This document shows, piece after piece, positions 1 to 11,439 of a stretch of 64,000 nucleotides of DNA; positions within the stretch are counted from its first letter, which is position 1; every line of letters starts with the position of its first letter. Under the pieces are notes generated by a model. It was not told the DNA's origin and made no database searches. It saw nothing but the letters and a program-made list of their open reading frames with translations. Position numbers and translations under genes: made by a program. Origin of the DNA: Taxawa tesnikishii (nom. ined.) (lineage: Eukaryota; Ascomycota; Dothideomycetes; Dothideales); assembly GCA_030247885.1 (NCBI GenBank), contig JAPDRO010000005.1, positions 248,001 through 312,000 of the forward strand. Direction: 5' to 3'.

Positions 1-240
1 GGCAGCACACTACAAGCATACCACTCACTGCTCTTCTTGTGGGTGTATGCAGAAACGAAAGCGCTGCGGACCTGCGTACTGGAGGAGAGCGGTTTCGGCT
101 GGTATTGGCCCGAAGGCATGGCTTGGCGTGGAATTAAAGTTCACAAAGGGATTTTCGACAGAAAGAAAAAAGAAAAAGAGGGTTCAGGAATGATCAATTC
201 CTTGATGTGATGCTTAGGAAAAGCCCAACGCGGGGTCGAA

Positions 241-293
241 CTACAGACATGTTAGTACATGTAGTTCGCTGGAAGGGCTGGCACGTAACGTAC
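241..293 (-). other. 53-nt insertion in tRNA T arm resembling a spliceosomal intron
   Basis: The insertion begins GTACGT, carries TACTAAC about 16 nt before its end and finishes CTGTAG. These are the signals seen at protein-gene introns in this window, and the 53-nt length matches them. It sits between the GCGGG strand of the T stem and TTCGA. Its 3' half can also fold as a hairpin, because GAACTACA and TGTAGTTC are inverted copies across the junction. The B-box core GTTCGACC is kept because the insertion ends in G. Confidence 0.5.
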
Positions 294-309
294 CCCGCAA
301 CCTTCAGAT

Positions 310-340
310 GAATCTCTGCATTCATGCGTTGATGATATGT
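310..340 (-). other. tRNA intron in anticodon loop (31 nt)
   Basis: The insertion lies between positions 37 and 38 of the tRNA, the standard place for introns removed by the tRNA splicing endonuclease. It starts right after CTTA and ends before the 3' anticodon strand. Exact boundaries are inferred from the position rule. Confidence 0.55.
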
Positions 341-377
341 TAAGAGTCTCACGCTCTACCGATTGAGCTAGCCCGGC

Positions 378-1844
378 GGTTTGGACCGACTTTTCTTGCT
401 GTAGTGGACCACTGCAAGACTGCTTGCTGGGACGGGAGGTGACTGCAATAATGTAACTTTGTTTCTCAACAGGGTGTGGGGTTGGTTCGAAAAGAGCCGC
501 GAAATGACCGGCGTCCACCCACACCCAGACAGACGATGGACGCGTCCCGAACATCCAGTTCCTGTACGAGGTACAATGAGATAGATGGCTGCAACAGAAC
601 TGCATCTGAATGGTCTTCGATGGATGTTCAAGCCGGCTGGTGCGCTCGTCCGAAAACAAGATCACGCCAAGTCGGCCATAGAGACTCGATTGATGTTCCG
701 CATCGAAGACTGGACTGTGTGGGAAATGCCGGCGCGTCCAGATGAACCTCAGGAACCGCAACAATACATCTCCCACGCTGCGACGCAAACATCTCGATTG
801 TCGAACATTTGCGGTTATACGGGTGTCGTCGGTGGCTGCTGCTGGAAGGACTGGCCTCTGTATGTACCACCTGTGTCGTTACCTGTTGCAGCGAATCTAA
901 TGGTCGCCGATGTTCGGACAATGGTCTAGATTCCAGGTCCGAATGAAGTACCAAGTAGAGTCCGGTGAATCCGATATTGCAAGTAAAATGTTGTCTTTCC
1001 TCTGTTTCCCTGCTGTGGTCGATATCCTGCGTAGTTGCCGATAAAGATGTTGCCGACCTTAGGTCACACAATCTCGTATCGTATCAACCAGTCTCTAGTA
1101 ACGGAACGAGAAGGTATACCGAGATCTTTCAGGCAACGTGTACTCGAGATCAACGTCCGAAATGAGTAATCCTGGGGGACACTGATGCACGTGGGAAGGT
1201 GGACTTCCTGATGTCCGGTCGTCTCGAGTCAGGGAAGCCGACTCGCTCTATTGATGCACCGCCACTCACGCATCTCCACAGATTATTCCCGCGCCTCGTC
1301 TCGGGGTGTCTGTCTGCCTTTTCGACTTCTACGAACTCGCCTCGAGACTTGATGTAGTGCAGGACGCTCACTTTGGCGCTCCGCTGTCCTTTCCCACCAC
1401 CTGCGCCCTCCGTGATTCTCGACTCCGCTACGGCCAATCTCGCCCATCTCATCCGAGAACTGTTGATCTGTCGGAACGTCTGACCAGGGATCCGCAGTCG
1501 TGGTTCATGGTCCTTGTATCCGAGCCTTAGCTCTTTCGCCAAACCTTCCGTTGCGGTCTTTGCGGGGTCCCATTCGTGGGGACTCCATGGGGTGAAGATA
1601 GGACTAGCCCAATGAACGCGACTCTGCTGCACATCACGCATCACTCCCAAGCTTCCATAGCGTCGGTGGCCTCCTCTTTACCCCTCATATCGCGGGGAGA
1701 ACCGGAGGTGGCGTGTTGTGGTGGTGCATACATATGTAAGTGCTCTTGTCCGCTGCTGTGTTTTCTCGTTTCATTGCTTCAGTTCCTCTTGTCTATTGAT
1801 TCTCTCATCTTTGATTTTATCCATACCCTCATCTTGCGGTCACA
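378..1844. other. Intergenic, no gene recognised
   Basis: Open frames on both strands are short, overlap each other and show no family resemblance. The last ~130 bases are pyrimidine-rich and precede the monooxygenase start, so they probably hold its promoter and 5' UTR. Confidence 0.5.
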
Positions 1845-3671
1845 ATGGCTACAGACGGCGTGAACGGCGCAAATGGCCATGCCGATGGCTCTTTGGCAGG
1901 GGACGACATCCCAGTGTACGACGCCCTGCTTGTTGGCGCTGGATTCGGTTCCTACACTACCCTTATGAGGTGAGAGACTCTGTTCTGGTCCCTGTGACTA
2001 CCTCTAACTCCATGATACAGGCTGCGGAAGCAAGGCCTCAAATGCAGAATCTGGGAGAAAGGTACCGCGGGTGGTGGTATCTGGTACTGGAATTCCTATC
2101 CCGGCGCCCGAGTAGACAGCGATACTCCCATCTACCAGCTCTGGGACAAGGAGTTGTACGATGACTTCACGTTCAGAGAGCGGTATCCGGGATGGAAAGA
2201 GCTCCAGCGGTACTTCAAGTACCTGGACCAGAAGCTGGACGTTGCAAAGGATACGGAGTTCAACAAGAATGTCGAGAGCGCAGAATTCGACGAGCAGCGC
2301 AACCAGTGGCTGGTTGAGTGCACAGATGGCTCTCAAGCATACTGCAGATGGTTCATTCCTTGCATTGGTTTTGCGGCGAAGAGATACACGCCTCCTATCA
2401 AGGGCGTTTCTGACTTCCAAGGCGACATCTTCCGTAAGTCTAGTAGCGTATGCCGACGGGAATCGGCACTGACTCGGAAATAGACACCGCCGTATGGCCA
2501 CAATGGGGAGTAACGCTCAAGAACAAGCGCGTCGCCGTCGTGGGCACAGGTGCCAGCGGTATCCAAACAATCCAAGAAACCGGGCCTCTCGCCAAACACC
2601 TCACCGTCTACATGCGAACACCCAACTACTGCCTACCGATGAACCAACGCCTACTCGACTACGAAGAAGAGCAGAGGAAGAAGAAGGATGGCGTTTACGA
2701 CAAGGAGTTCGAGAAGTGCGGCAAGACCTTCTCCGGTTTCACATACGACTTCGAGCAGAAGAACACCTTCGACGCCACACCCGAAGAACGCGAGAAATTC
2801 TACCACAAGCTGATGGTGGAGGACGGCGGCTTCAAGTTTTGGCTTGGCGCATACAAAGACATGCTCTTCGACCAGAAGGCCAACGATGAAGCCTACAAGT
2901 TCTGGCGGAAGACCGTGCAGGCGCGGATGAAGAACAAGGAGAAGGCAGAGATGCTCGCTCCTGAGAACCCGCCACATCCCTGGGGAACCAAGCGTCCGTC
3001 TCTCGAGCAGTGCTTCTACGAAGTTGTTGACAAGGACAACGTGGACATCATCGATGTCAACGCCAACCCGATCGAGGAGATCACCGAGAAGGGCATCCGC
3101 ACGTCGAAGGGTCACGTCGACGTTGACATGATTATCTTCGCCACTGGCTTCGATGCCGTCACCGGCTCGCTCTCTATGCTCAATATCAAGGGCACCGACG
3201 GTAAGACCATCAAGGAGCACTGGTCCAACGGCACACGAACGAGCATGGGTATGTCCATGGCCAAGTTCCCCAACATGTTCTTCCTGTACGGACCTCAGGC
3301 ACCAACGGCCTTCAGCAACGGGCCCAGCTGCGTTCAATACCAGGCCATGTGGCTGGACAAGGCGATCGAGAAGCTCGAAGCAGACGGCGTCAAGCGGTTC
3401 GAGCCTAAGGAGGAAGCCGTGGACGAGTGGTGCCAGCGGTGCACGGACAAGTGGGAAGCGACATTATTCCCGTTGGCGAAGTCGTGGTACTCTGGTGCAA
3501 ACATTCCAGGAAAGAAGGTCGAGGCGTTGAACTGGTAAGTCTTGAGGTTCCCCGAGTAGGGTGTAGGATGGTGCTAACAGGTGATACAGGGCTGGTGGCA
3601 TGGTCGACTACAGGAAAGCGCTAGATGACAGTCTAGAGAACAACTACCAGCAGTGGATCGCTGTCAAGTAG
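1845..3671 (+). CDS. Baeyer-Villiger-type flavin monooxygenase, 556 aa
   Basis: Four exons: 1845-1969, 2021-2433, 2484-3534, 3590-3671. The protein carries a first dinucleotide-binding loop GAGFGS (residues 31-36), then GGGIWYWNSYPGARVDSD, a stretch typical of this family. The fingerprint F-x-G-x-x-x-H-x-x-x-W-P follows (FQGDIFHTAVWP, about 174-185), and the second Rossmann motif GTGASG is at 200-205. These identify an FAD- and NADPH-dependent enzyme that inserts oxygen next to a ketone carbonyl, giving an ester or lactone. Length fits the family. The fingerprint histidine codon is split by intron 2. The first loop ends in Ser where Gly is usual. No signal peptide is seen, so it is probably cytosolic. 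The substrate cannot be read from sequence. No partner gene of a ketone or secondary-metabolite pathway lies beside it. A hydroxylating (N-oxide) relative is less likely because the full fingerprint is present. Confidence 0.92.
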
Positions 3672-4851
3672 GATTCTGGTATTTACAGCGTTGTGGCGGA
3701 CCGTTCGAAGACCTTGGAGATTCTTGTGAATTGGCATTTATATCTTATGATCTTTTATATCCCGAACGACAATATATACCTGTTGCTCTGTTGTGGCATA
3801 TTAAGTACAGGCCCTCCTGTTCTGAGCAAACACTCACCTTTCCTACGAGAATCTTTGGACCATACGTACAGTAGGGGTATGCTGACCGCGATCAGTCAAA
3901 AGCAAGCTTCCGCTTCAAAAACCAACGCATGGTCGATATTGCTGATGAGGCCCGTTTGTCAGTCGGCGTCAATGCTTCACAACCATTCCAACGAATGTTA
4001 GCTCGTCGAGAAACAAGAAGAAAGGTGTGTTTGTAGGGAGAGAAAGAAGATCTGCAGTAATGGTAAGAAAAGGAGTATATGTAGACAGCATAACCACGCT
4101 AACCAGGGCGGTGAGTGTTAGCGTCGGCCACCGGCTGGAACGTTCACATGTTCACATGTTCACATAGCGAACTCCCCTTCACCGAAACGCCGCATGGCGA
4201 ACACAAAACGTTGTAGTTCATCTATGCTGATGCGTTCGTCTTTGTCACTCGGATAGAATAGCCCTGGTGGCCCAATAGCAGGCGTCGGAGCTTGCCGTGT
4301 TTCAACTCGTAGCCGATATGAGATCCCCGCAATTCTTCGATATTTCGAAACACATCGTTTATCCGCGTCAACATCTGGTCAAAGCATCGTTCCAGATGAC
4401 CATCCCAGCACGGTAAGCTTTGTACTACTGTAAGCAAGCCCTGCTGAGATTTGAACAAACTACAGGAGAAGTCAAGAAGATTCGCGCCGACAGCTGCCAC
4501 GCTTGTGTCACTTGACGTCCTGGAATGTGTTAACGTGCCCTATTCGTGGAGTAACAGGGCTCACGATGCGAACGGAGGTGGTTGCCGTGCAAGCTACTGT
4601 ATCGCATATGGAAGCGATTGCGTCTTCTTCTCGGCGAACTTGTCCTTGAAGAAGCGCTCCTCTCCTCTTTCACTGGTAGTACCTATATGTCGTTTCTCCG
4701 TTCTTTTTCCCTCTTCCTATATCATCGTACCATCATCTTCTGCAAGCATTACAGTCGTTTGAACACTCGTTTTCTCCGTAGCTGGTCTACAAATACGCTC
4801 GTTTGATTTATCACCCTGTTTTTCAGTATACCTTTTCATAATCTCGCAGCC
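3672..4851. other. Intergenic between monooxygenase and pectin methylesterase
   Basis: No supported gene. It holds the monooxygenase 3' region, an 8-bp triple repeat at 4142-4165, and a pyrimidine-rich stretch from about 4620 that is likely the promoter and leader of the pectin methylesterase. Confidence 0.5.
4142..4165. repeat. 8-bp tandem repeat, 3 copies (GTTCACAT)
   Basis: Three perfect head-to-tail copies in intergenic DNA. No function is evident. Confidence 0.9.
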
Positions 4852-5987
4852 ATGAAGTTCTCAACCTTGTCTGTCTTGCTTCTGACCGCCGTCTCGACAC
4901 TCGCCGCCCCTCTCGTCGAGAGGGCTACCGGCCGTACTACTGCTCCTTCCGGCACCTTGGTCGTAAGCAAGTCGGCTAAGAGCGGTCAATATTCTACCAT
5001 CCAAGCCGCCATCAACAAGCTCTCAACTAGCTCGACCGCCGCACAGAGCATCTTCATCGAGTCCGGTGTCTATGACGAGCAAGTGTACATCCCAGCCCGC
5101 AAGGCCGCCCTTACCATCTACGGCTACACCACCGACACTTCTTCCTACGTTCACAATACGGTCAACATCACCCACGGCATCGGTGCCGACACCGCCGGCA
5201 CCGATGACCTTTCCGGAACCGTCAGGAACTGGGCCGAAAACACGAAGGTGTACAACATCAACATCATCAACACACGCGGCCAGGGATCGCAGGCCATCGC
5301 CATCTCGGCATCTGCTGGCAACCAGGGTTACTACGGATGCCAGTTCTGGGGCTTCCAGGACACCGTCATGGCACAGACGGGCGCTCAGCTCTACGCAAAG
5401 TCGCTCATCGTCGGTGCCACTGACTTCATTTTTGGCCAGCACGCAACTGCATGGTTCTCGCAGGTTGACCTCCGTGTCCTGAAGGCAAGCAAGGGTTACG
5501 TTACCGCCAATGGCCGTCCTTCCTCTACCGACCCCAGCTTTTACGTCTTCGACCGCTGCACCATTGCTGCTGCTGCTGGGAACTCTGTCCCCACTGGTGC
5601 TTACTATCTTGGTCGCCCATGGTAAGTCAAATGAACATGGAAAGACTTGACCGGTTATTGAGCTTGCGTTAGGGAGAATACGCCCGTGTGATGTTCCAGG
5701 GAACCGGCATGACCAACGTCATCAACAGTGCTGGCTGGTCTGTCTGGGGCAGCAGCGACCCCAGAACTGCCCACGCGACCTTTGAAGAGTACAACAGTGA
5801 GTTGCTCCCCGTCCAAGTAGGAATCTGTACAGTAGTTGATACGGTGGATGCAGACAGCGGAGCAGGCAGCACCGGCACTCGTGCTAGCTTCTCGAAGAAA
5901 ACGACTGCCTCCGTCGGTACCTCGACCGTCCTGGGCCAGGGCTACGCCAAGTTCGGCTGGGTCGACACGAGCTACCTGCCAGCATAA
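4852..5987 (+). CDS. Secreted pectin methylesterase (CE8), one base out of frame at first splice junction
   Basis: Three exons: about 4852-5621, 5673-5796 and 5854-5987. The N-terminus is a clear signal peptide, with a hydrophobic core ending LAAPLVERA. Family motifs are GFQDT with the acid/base Asp at about 170, DFIFG with the nucleophile Asp at about 191, and the GRPW motif whose Arg (~255) binds substrate. After the introns follow EYARVMFQ, GWSVWG and the C-terminal YNNSGAG. The enzyme removes methyl esters from pectin outside the cell, preparing it for lyases and polygalacturonases. At intron 1 the donor TG|GTAAGT and acceptor GTTAG|GGAG leave the next exon one base short. One more G in the GGG run at 5672-5674 would restore WGEYAR. 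As written, the enzyme would stop just after the Trp. Either a base-call error or a young inactive allele. Confidence 0.85.
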
Positions 5988-6772
5988 GCGCAATCCTTCT
6001 TCGGAGAAACGACTCTGTGGAAAGCCTGGGTCAGTCGCGACCTGAAGGGTGATTTGAGGCTATCGGGGGTTGCTCCGTTTATCCCGAGGGGTGTTAGTTT
6101 GGCTTAGCGGACGGGGAGTTTGCTGTTTGTCATACAGTAGCTCTGACTTGTATAAGGCTGGCAATGGTACTTTTGCGGGTCGTGTTCCGCTCGCGTGGAG
6201 ACAGGAAGAGACCCGAGCCGTGTTTCTCTCTGCGATCATACCGTGGTTTGGTTCCGATGCATCAAATGCGCGTCTGCGGCTCATCCCTGCAGCTTCTGAG
6301 GCGCTGAGCGTGCGCGGATAGGGGAGAAGCCGGCGTTAGCGTGGTCCAGGGCGCTGTGCCCATGACTCGAGTGGCTGTCGTGTTTGGCAGGCATTATTGA
6401 GCTGGGGGTTAATGTGATATCTATACAGAGCTGATCTGCCTACTTCGTTCCCCGTGGTTCTTTCAAGTGAAAGAGAAGCGTGTTTGATGATGTCGCGTCT
6501 TTTACCACGCCGCACACGCGTAACGCATACCTAGATCTGCCCCAACCGTTCACTTCCGACGGCTCGCAATTCCCCGCTTTGGAAGTTGGAGACTCCGCAA
6601 AGCCTGGACCAGCAGCTTCCCACATTTTGCCGTTCTCTCACGCGCTGATGATACTCGACTCTGAATACTAACCTTACTCATCATCATCACCCGCTGCCGA
6701 GCGGCCATGCGCGCCTAACCCCTCTCGCGCGCTCGTTGCCTCTGCCACTGTTCTATTGTCAACCCTATCGCC
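5988..6772. other. Intergenic, no gene recognised
   Basis: Downstream of the pectin methylesterase and upstream of the Zn2Cys6 regulator. Short open frames only. Confidence 0.5.
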
Positions 6773-9373
6773 ATGTCTTCTCTTGCGGGCAGCCCGCAGA
6801 ACGAGCCCAATGGCACCACCACCAACAACAAGAGGAAGGGCGACGACGGAGGCCCGCAGCCACGTGCGAAGAGGAACCGCTACATCTCGATAGCATGTAA
6901 CGAGTGCAAGCGACGGAAGATCAAATGCAACGGCCAGATTCCGTGCCAGCGGTGCGGTAACCTCAACCTGGAGTGCGTGTATGCGCCCAACTGCTGCGGG
7001 AACAACTTCAAGGACTCAGAGTACGCGCAGAACCCCGACCATGTACAGTATGTGCGGAAGCTTTCCGGGTGCTGATGCTTTGCAACAGGGAGTACAGACA
7101 CATGACGGCGCATATCGCTTCGCTGCAGGAGCAGGTCGATTCTCTCTTTGCGAGCTTGAGCCAAATGCGCTCCGATATGGCCGCTTACCAGAACCCGATC
7201 GATCCGTCTCTACAGCAGCATCCCTTCCACCGCCCTTCCCTACCCTCGTTACTCGATCACCGTCCATCTCTACCGTCTCTGCCGCCCATGCCTGCAGAAC
7301 TCACACAGGGCTCGCCAGGCCCCGCTCCGTCACCCGCGCTCCAGAGAGGTAGGAGCCAGTCGAACAAAGTCACCGCGCCAACTTTCCGAGGGCCGACGAG
7401 CACCGACTTCAACCTGGACGTAGCGAAGAGCAGCTTACAGACCATGGGCATCACAAGCGGGGGACAGGGCGGAGAAGAGGGTGTAGTGACCACAGACGTG
7501 ACTCCAGCAGCCAGTCCACGGCCAGTTGAAATCCCGCTGCATGCGAGCAAAGATCCGATCTGGCATGTCGGGCGCGACGAGGCTGTCAGACTGATCCGTG
7601 TCTACGAGGACGAGATGCACGAGATGTACCCCGTCGTGTCGATCCCGCGGCTCATTGCGCATGCGACGCAGCTGTACACATTCATGGAATCGGCGCAAAG
7701 GACGGGTCTCATGCAACGAGGCATGCCCGGCGCTGACACCATTGACGATGAGGATACAAATGTCCTAAAGCTCGTACTTGCGATTGCGCTGGTGCTGGAG
7801 GGTGCAGGTAGGAGTGAAATCGGTGCTAGACTCTTTGAGTGTGTGCAGCCGGCTGCTGATTCGATATTGCTCAACAATTGCGGCATCAAAAGCATCCAAA
7901 TATTGGCACTTGTGGTGAGTAATGCCTACGCATGTGCCAGATATGATGGGCTGATCGGTACAAGGCAACCTACGAATTCCATCGCGACAACGAAGGCACG
8001 GCGTGGCGCGTCATTGGACTGACAGCACGGCTTTGTATCGAGCTTGGCCTGCATCGTCGCGAAACTTATCAAACGCTGAAGGACGAGGATAGAGACCAGA
8101 CAATGCTGCTGTTCTGGGCTGTATACAACCTCGATCGCAGATGGAGTTTTGGAACGGGAATGCCTTTTGCAATGCAGGATTCGGATATTGATCCATTATT
8201 GCCTAAGCCGGTACGCCCCACTCACAGCGCCTTGTAGCAACAGTCAAGCTACGTTGAGAGCATTGCTGATTTCCTATGCAGGAAGCGCGGTCACCTTACC
8301 TCATGGCCATGATCGCTTATTGCGCCATTGGTAGCAAGGTGTGGGCCACTGTCGGCGGTGCAGAAACTTCAAACGGACCAACTGCAGCCGGGCCCAGCAA
8401 AGAGCAAATCGGCTATCTGGACTACCAAGTCGTTCGATGGCACCAAGGCATCCCAGAGCACCTACGGTTCAACCACCCGCAAAACAACCGCCCGGAGACT
8501 GGTCATGTCTCAAGAGGTCTGGCACGTCTGCGTGTCGTTTTGTACCTGAGAGCCAACACGATGCGCATTCACATCTATCGCCCGGTGCTGCACTCGGCAA
8601 CAAGCATCATGAATAACCAACAGCAAGCCCAAACAGTCGTCGACGTGGCGAAAGACACGATCCGTGTCCTCACACACATCAACCAGACTTCCGACATGTA
8701 CCGTACATCCCAGGTCATGTTCAACGCCTTTCTAACCTCCGCTCTCGCCGTCCTCTTCCTCGCCGTCTCCCACACCCCCGCGCTCTTCGCAGAGTCTGTC
8801 CGTGAAGAATTCTACATGGGCCTCGACCTCATCCGCGGGTTCTCGCGCGGCTCCTGGGTCTCCAAGAAACTGTGGAAAACGATCCGCGTTCTCAAAGAAG
8901 TCGCACCCAAGCTTGGTCTTATTGGCCGCAATATACTCGAAGAGCCCAGCAACAACAACAACAACAACAGCACCACCAACAGTAACGGCAACAAGCGCGC
9001 TCAACCCGATGCTGGATTAGAAGATCCGAGCCGCAGCGCCGCAGTCGCCATGGCGGGACTCGCAGGCCATAACATCGACGAAATGGCACTCTTTCGCACC
9101 ACGCCCGGCGCTCCGCAAATTCAGCATCAGTGGAGCATCGCCAGTCATAGTGGCAGTTCCACCAGCCCAGAAAACATGGCGAATGATTTGACGAACTTGT
9201 TCGAGGCGGCGGGCGCTTTTGGCACGAGTGGGTTCAATCACTCCAACCATTCGGTGGGTGTTAACGGGCAGAATGGGCCGTATGCGATGGGCAACACGCC
9301 TGGGATTGATCTTGGGGAGGGTGGGTTCGGGAACGAGGAGGAGTTGAACAGGATTATGAAGGATTTGTTCTGA
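6773..9373 (+). CDS. Zn2Cys6 transcription factor with fungal middle homology domain, 812 aa
   Basis: Four exons: 6773-7047, 7089-7914, 7965-8210, 8282-9373. The introns of 41, 50 and 71 nt keep frame throughout. Near residue 42 is the binuclear zinc cluster CNECKRRKIKC...CQRCGNLNLEC, with spacing C-x2-C-x6-C-x5-C-x2-C-x6-C. A basic stretch before it (KRKGDD, RAKRNR) may act as nuclear signal. A short coiled-coil linker (HIASLQEQVDSLF) follows, then a Pro/Ser-rich linker. The middle region has the fungal_trans pattern (LTARLCIELGLHRR, LLFWAVYNLDRR) at about 370-450. The C-terminal part is disordered, with an Asn run from an AAC repeat near 8950. It binds DNA, probably as a dimer. The target pathway is not readable. 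The pectin methylesterase lies just upstream on the same strand, but nothing shows a regulatory link. Confidence 0.93.
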
Positions 9374-10275
9374 GCAAGGGGAACGGGGGTTGGAGTGGCT
9401 GTTGTTGCTGTTCTGGGCAGGAGGGTAGGGTGGGGTGGAGGTTTGTTTCGAGCTTGCGTTTTGTTCACATGGGAACGTTGGGCGGTTGCTCCGTGTCCTC
9501 ACCCTTGGCTGAGTGTTTGTCGATATCCTGTCGTTCTGTATTCTGTACACATGCTATGGTTTGTTCTGCTCACTCTGCTCACTCTATACGGCTCGCAGCC
9601 CAACACGTGACTATGATGAGGCTTCCTTGCAGTTGTGGAGTCAGCCACTCATCCCACTTCGGCCAGGCTTGCATATCGATTCCCCTCCATAGACCGCTTA
9701 ATCAGCCTCACCTCACCCTCAATCGAAGCTATTCTACTGTATATACAGCAAACGGCTGCAGCTTGGTACCAAGGAACTTACAGCTCTACCAACCGGCTTA
9801 TCCCAGTACGCGCAACGTCCAGAAGCTACGTCAGTTCTTTCCCTACCCGCAACGAGCCAACTCTCTCATATTTCGACTGAGAACTGCGACATTTCACTCG
9901 CTTCCTCACCCAGCGACATCGCGACATTACTCGGCATGCGCGATCTACAGACAGGAGATTGATAGTTTCTTTCCACTTGCGCTCAGTCTTGCTCCCTGTT
10001 GCCCTTTCTTCGAGTGCGGTTCGGCAGACACGCTATCAACAAAACCAACAACCCTCCTGCTCTCAAACACTCCGACCCCTCGAGGAAACGAGAGGACCCG
10101 CACAGCGGCTTCCCGAGGAAGCGAGGAGGCCATTGTTGACGCGCGATCGAGGCGTTCTAAGAGCTTGGGGGAGCTGGGAAACATTCGCACATAAACACTC
10201 ACGCATCCACTCCGTGTTCGTCCGACACGCCGTGTTCTTCCCACACCCCTACAGCCGGAAGCTGAGAGTCCCATC
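9374..10275. other. Intergenic; long upstream region of the CK2 beta gene
   Basis: No gene recognised. From about 9640 to 10275 the plus strand is rich in CT and short open frames, as in long fungal 5' leaders. Confidence 0.5.
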
Positions 10276-11439
10276 ATGTCGTCCTCGTCCCAGGTCGCCG
10301 AATCCTGGATCAGCGCCTTTTGCTCGCTCGTGGGCCACGAGTATTTCGCAGAGGTCTCGGAAGACTTTATCGAAGATGACTTCAATTTGACCGGCCTGCA
10401 GTCACAGGTCCCCATGTACAAAGAAGCGCTCGAAATGATCCTAGACGTGGAACCAGAAGAGGACGCCTCGGACGAAGAAGACCCCACCGAACCTTCCGAC
10501 AACTCCGAAGACAGCGCGATGCGCGGCGACGGATACCGGCGCGATTCGAGGCGACACCTGCGCATGGCCAGTGACCTGAGTGTTATCGAGAGCTCCGCGG
10601 AAATGTTGTACGGACTTATCCACCAGCGCTTCATCACCTCCCGCCCGGGCATCCAACAAATGGCCGAAAAATACGAAATGGGCCATTTCGGGCAATGTCC
10701 ACGAGTCTACTGCTGCGGCGTCAAGGTCCTACCCGTCGGCTGCTCCGACATCCCCGGCCAGGAAACCGTCAAGCTGTTCTGTCCGGCCTGTCTCGACGTG
10801 TACGCGCCGCCCAACAGCCGCTTCCAGAGCGTCGACGGCGCCTTCTTCGGCACAACTTTCGGCTGTTTGTTCTTCATGACGTTCCCGGAACTGGACGTGG
10901 CGGGCACGAAGGGGTTGGACGGGAACGGCCAGCAGCAGCAGAACGAGAACAAGAACGGCGACCTCGATAACTCGAGGGGTAGTGTGAGGAGCGCGAGCAC
11001 GTTTGGCGGCGTCAGCACCCCGCAACGCGATCACCACCAGCAGCAATCCTTGCCCCCGCAACCGGCCAGCATCAACGGCATCGCGGCGAGTAACCTCGCG
11101 CCGGGGCTCGGGATGGGAAATATCTACGAGCCACGCATCTATGGGTTCCGTGTCAGCGAGCTCGCGAAGACGGGTCCGAGGATGAAGTGGTTGCGCAGCA
11201 GGCCCTTGGATGTGAATGAGCTCGACGAGGTTGCGATCTGGAGTGCCAGCCAGGCCGCAAATGCAAGGGCAAGGGTAGATGCGGATATGGAGGAGGATGT
11301 CGACGAGGATGTTGAGGCGCAGGATGAGGAGGCGGGCATGGAGGGTGGGTTTGATGGAGAGGGCTTGAGGAAGAAGAGTTCGAGGAGGAAAGCGGGTGTC
11401 AACGGGGATAGGGGTGGGGGTGGTACTGCCGTGAGCTGA
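10276..11439 (+). CDS. ckb1: Casein kinase 2 regulatory (beta) subunit, 387 aa
   Basis: Single exon. The N-terminus [18 protein letters not shown], followed by [12 protein letters not shown], is the classic CK2-beta start. An acidic stretch (about 57-80) follows. The zinc-binding dimer interface is CPRVYC (Cys141, Cys146) and CPAC (Cys169, Cys172), then [23 protein letters not shown]. The C-terminal signature [11 protein letters not shown]...KWLR is present. The protein dimerises and bridges two catalytic alpha subunits in the CK2 tetramer, tuning substrate choice in nucleus and cytoplasm. It is much longer than the ~215-residue animal form. A Gln/Asn-rich insertion of about 75 residues splits the region between FFMTFPEL and the EPRIYGF motif, and an acidic, basic-ended tail follows. 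Such extra segments are common in fungal CKB1 proteins. Confidence 0.95.
   Translation: MSSSSQVAESWISAFCSLVGHEYFAEVSEDFIEDDFNLTGLQSQVPMYKEALEMILDVEPEEDASDEEDPTEPSDNSEDSAMRGDGYRRDSRRHLRMASDLSVIESSAEMLYGLIHQRFITSRPGIQQMAEKYEMGHFGQCPRVYCCGVKVLPVGCSDIPGQETVKLFCPACLDVYAPPNSRFQSVDGAFFGTTFGCLFFMTFPELDVAGTKGLDGNGQQQQNENKNGDLDNSRGSVRSASTFGGVSTPQRDHHQQQSLPPQPASINGIAASNLAPGLGMGNIYEPRIYGFRVSELAKTGPRMKWLRSRPLDVNELDEVAIWSASQAANARARVDADMEEDVDEDVEAQDEEAGMEGGFDGEGLRKKSSRRKAGVNGDRGGGGTAVS

Larger units (their letters stand above)
222..377 (-). tRNA. tRNA-Lys(CUU): tRNA-Lys(CUU), interrupted twice; functional state uncertain
   Basis: Read on the minus strand from 377, the 5' half gives a 7-nt acceptor strand, a D arm with GCTC/GAGC stem, and an anticodon arm TGAGA-CTCTTA with anticodon CTT. 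After a 31-nt insertion the sequence resumes with the 3' anticodon strand, variable loop and GCGGG of the T stem. A second, 53-nt insertion follows, then TTCGACC and an acceptor 3' strand ending GTTGGGC, with TTTT just downstream as a Pol III stop. Three oddities are visible: a G-G mismatch at pair 4:69, a G-G mismatch at 28:42, and a T arm one C short. The shortage falls in a C run, so it may be a sequence error. Without both insertions the gene is 72 nt including the discriminator. It could be a real gene with unusual processing or a decaying copy. Confidence 0.6.

Noticed and set aside
252-1071. Several overlapping open frames of 60-180 codons around the tRNA
   Set aside because: They overlap each other and the tRNA on both strands, and show no family features.
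1150-1650. Minus-strand open frame of 166 codons
   Set aside because: No motif, overlapping frames on the other strand, composition not protein-like.
4222-4500. Minus-strand open frame of 92 codons (RINDVFRNIEELRGSH...)
   Set aside because: Somewhat protein-like but short, without recognised family, start context or splice partners. It could be a fragment of a lost gene.
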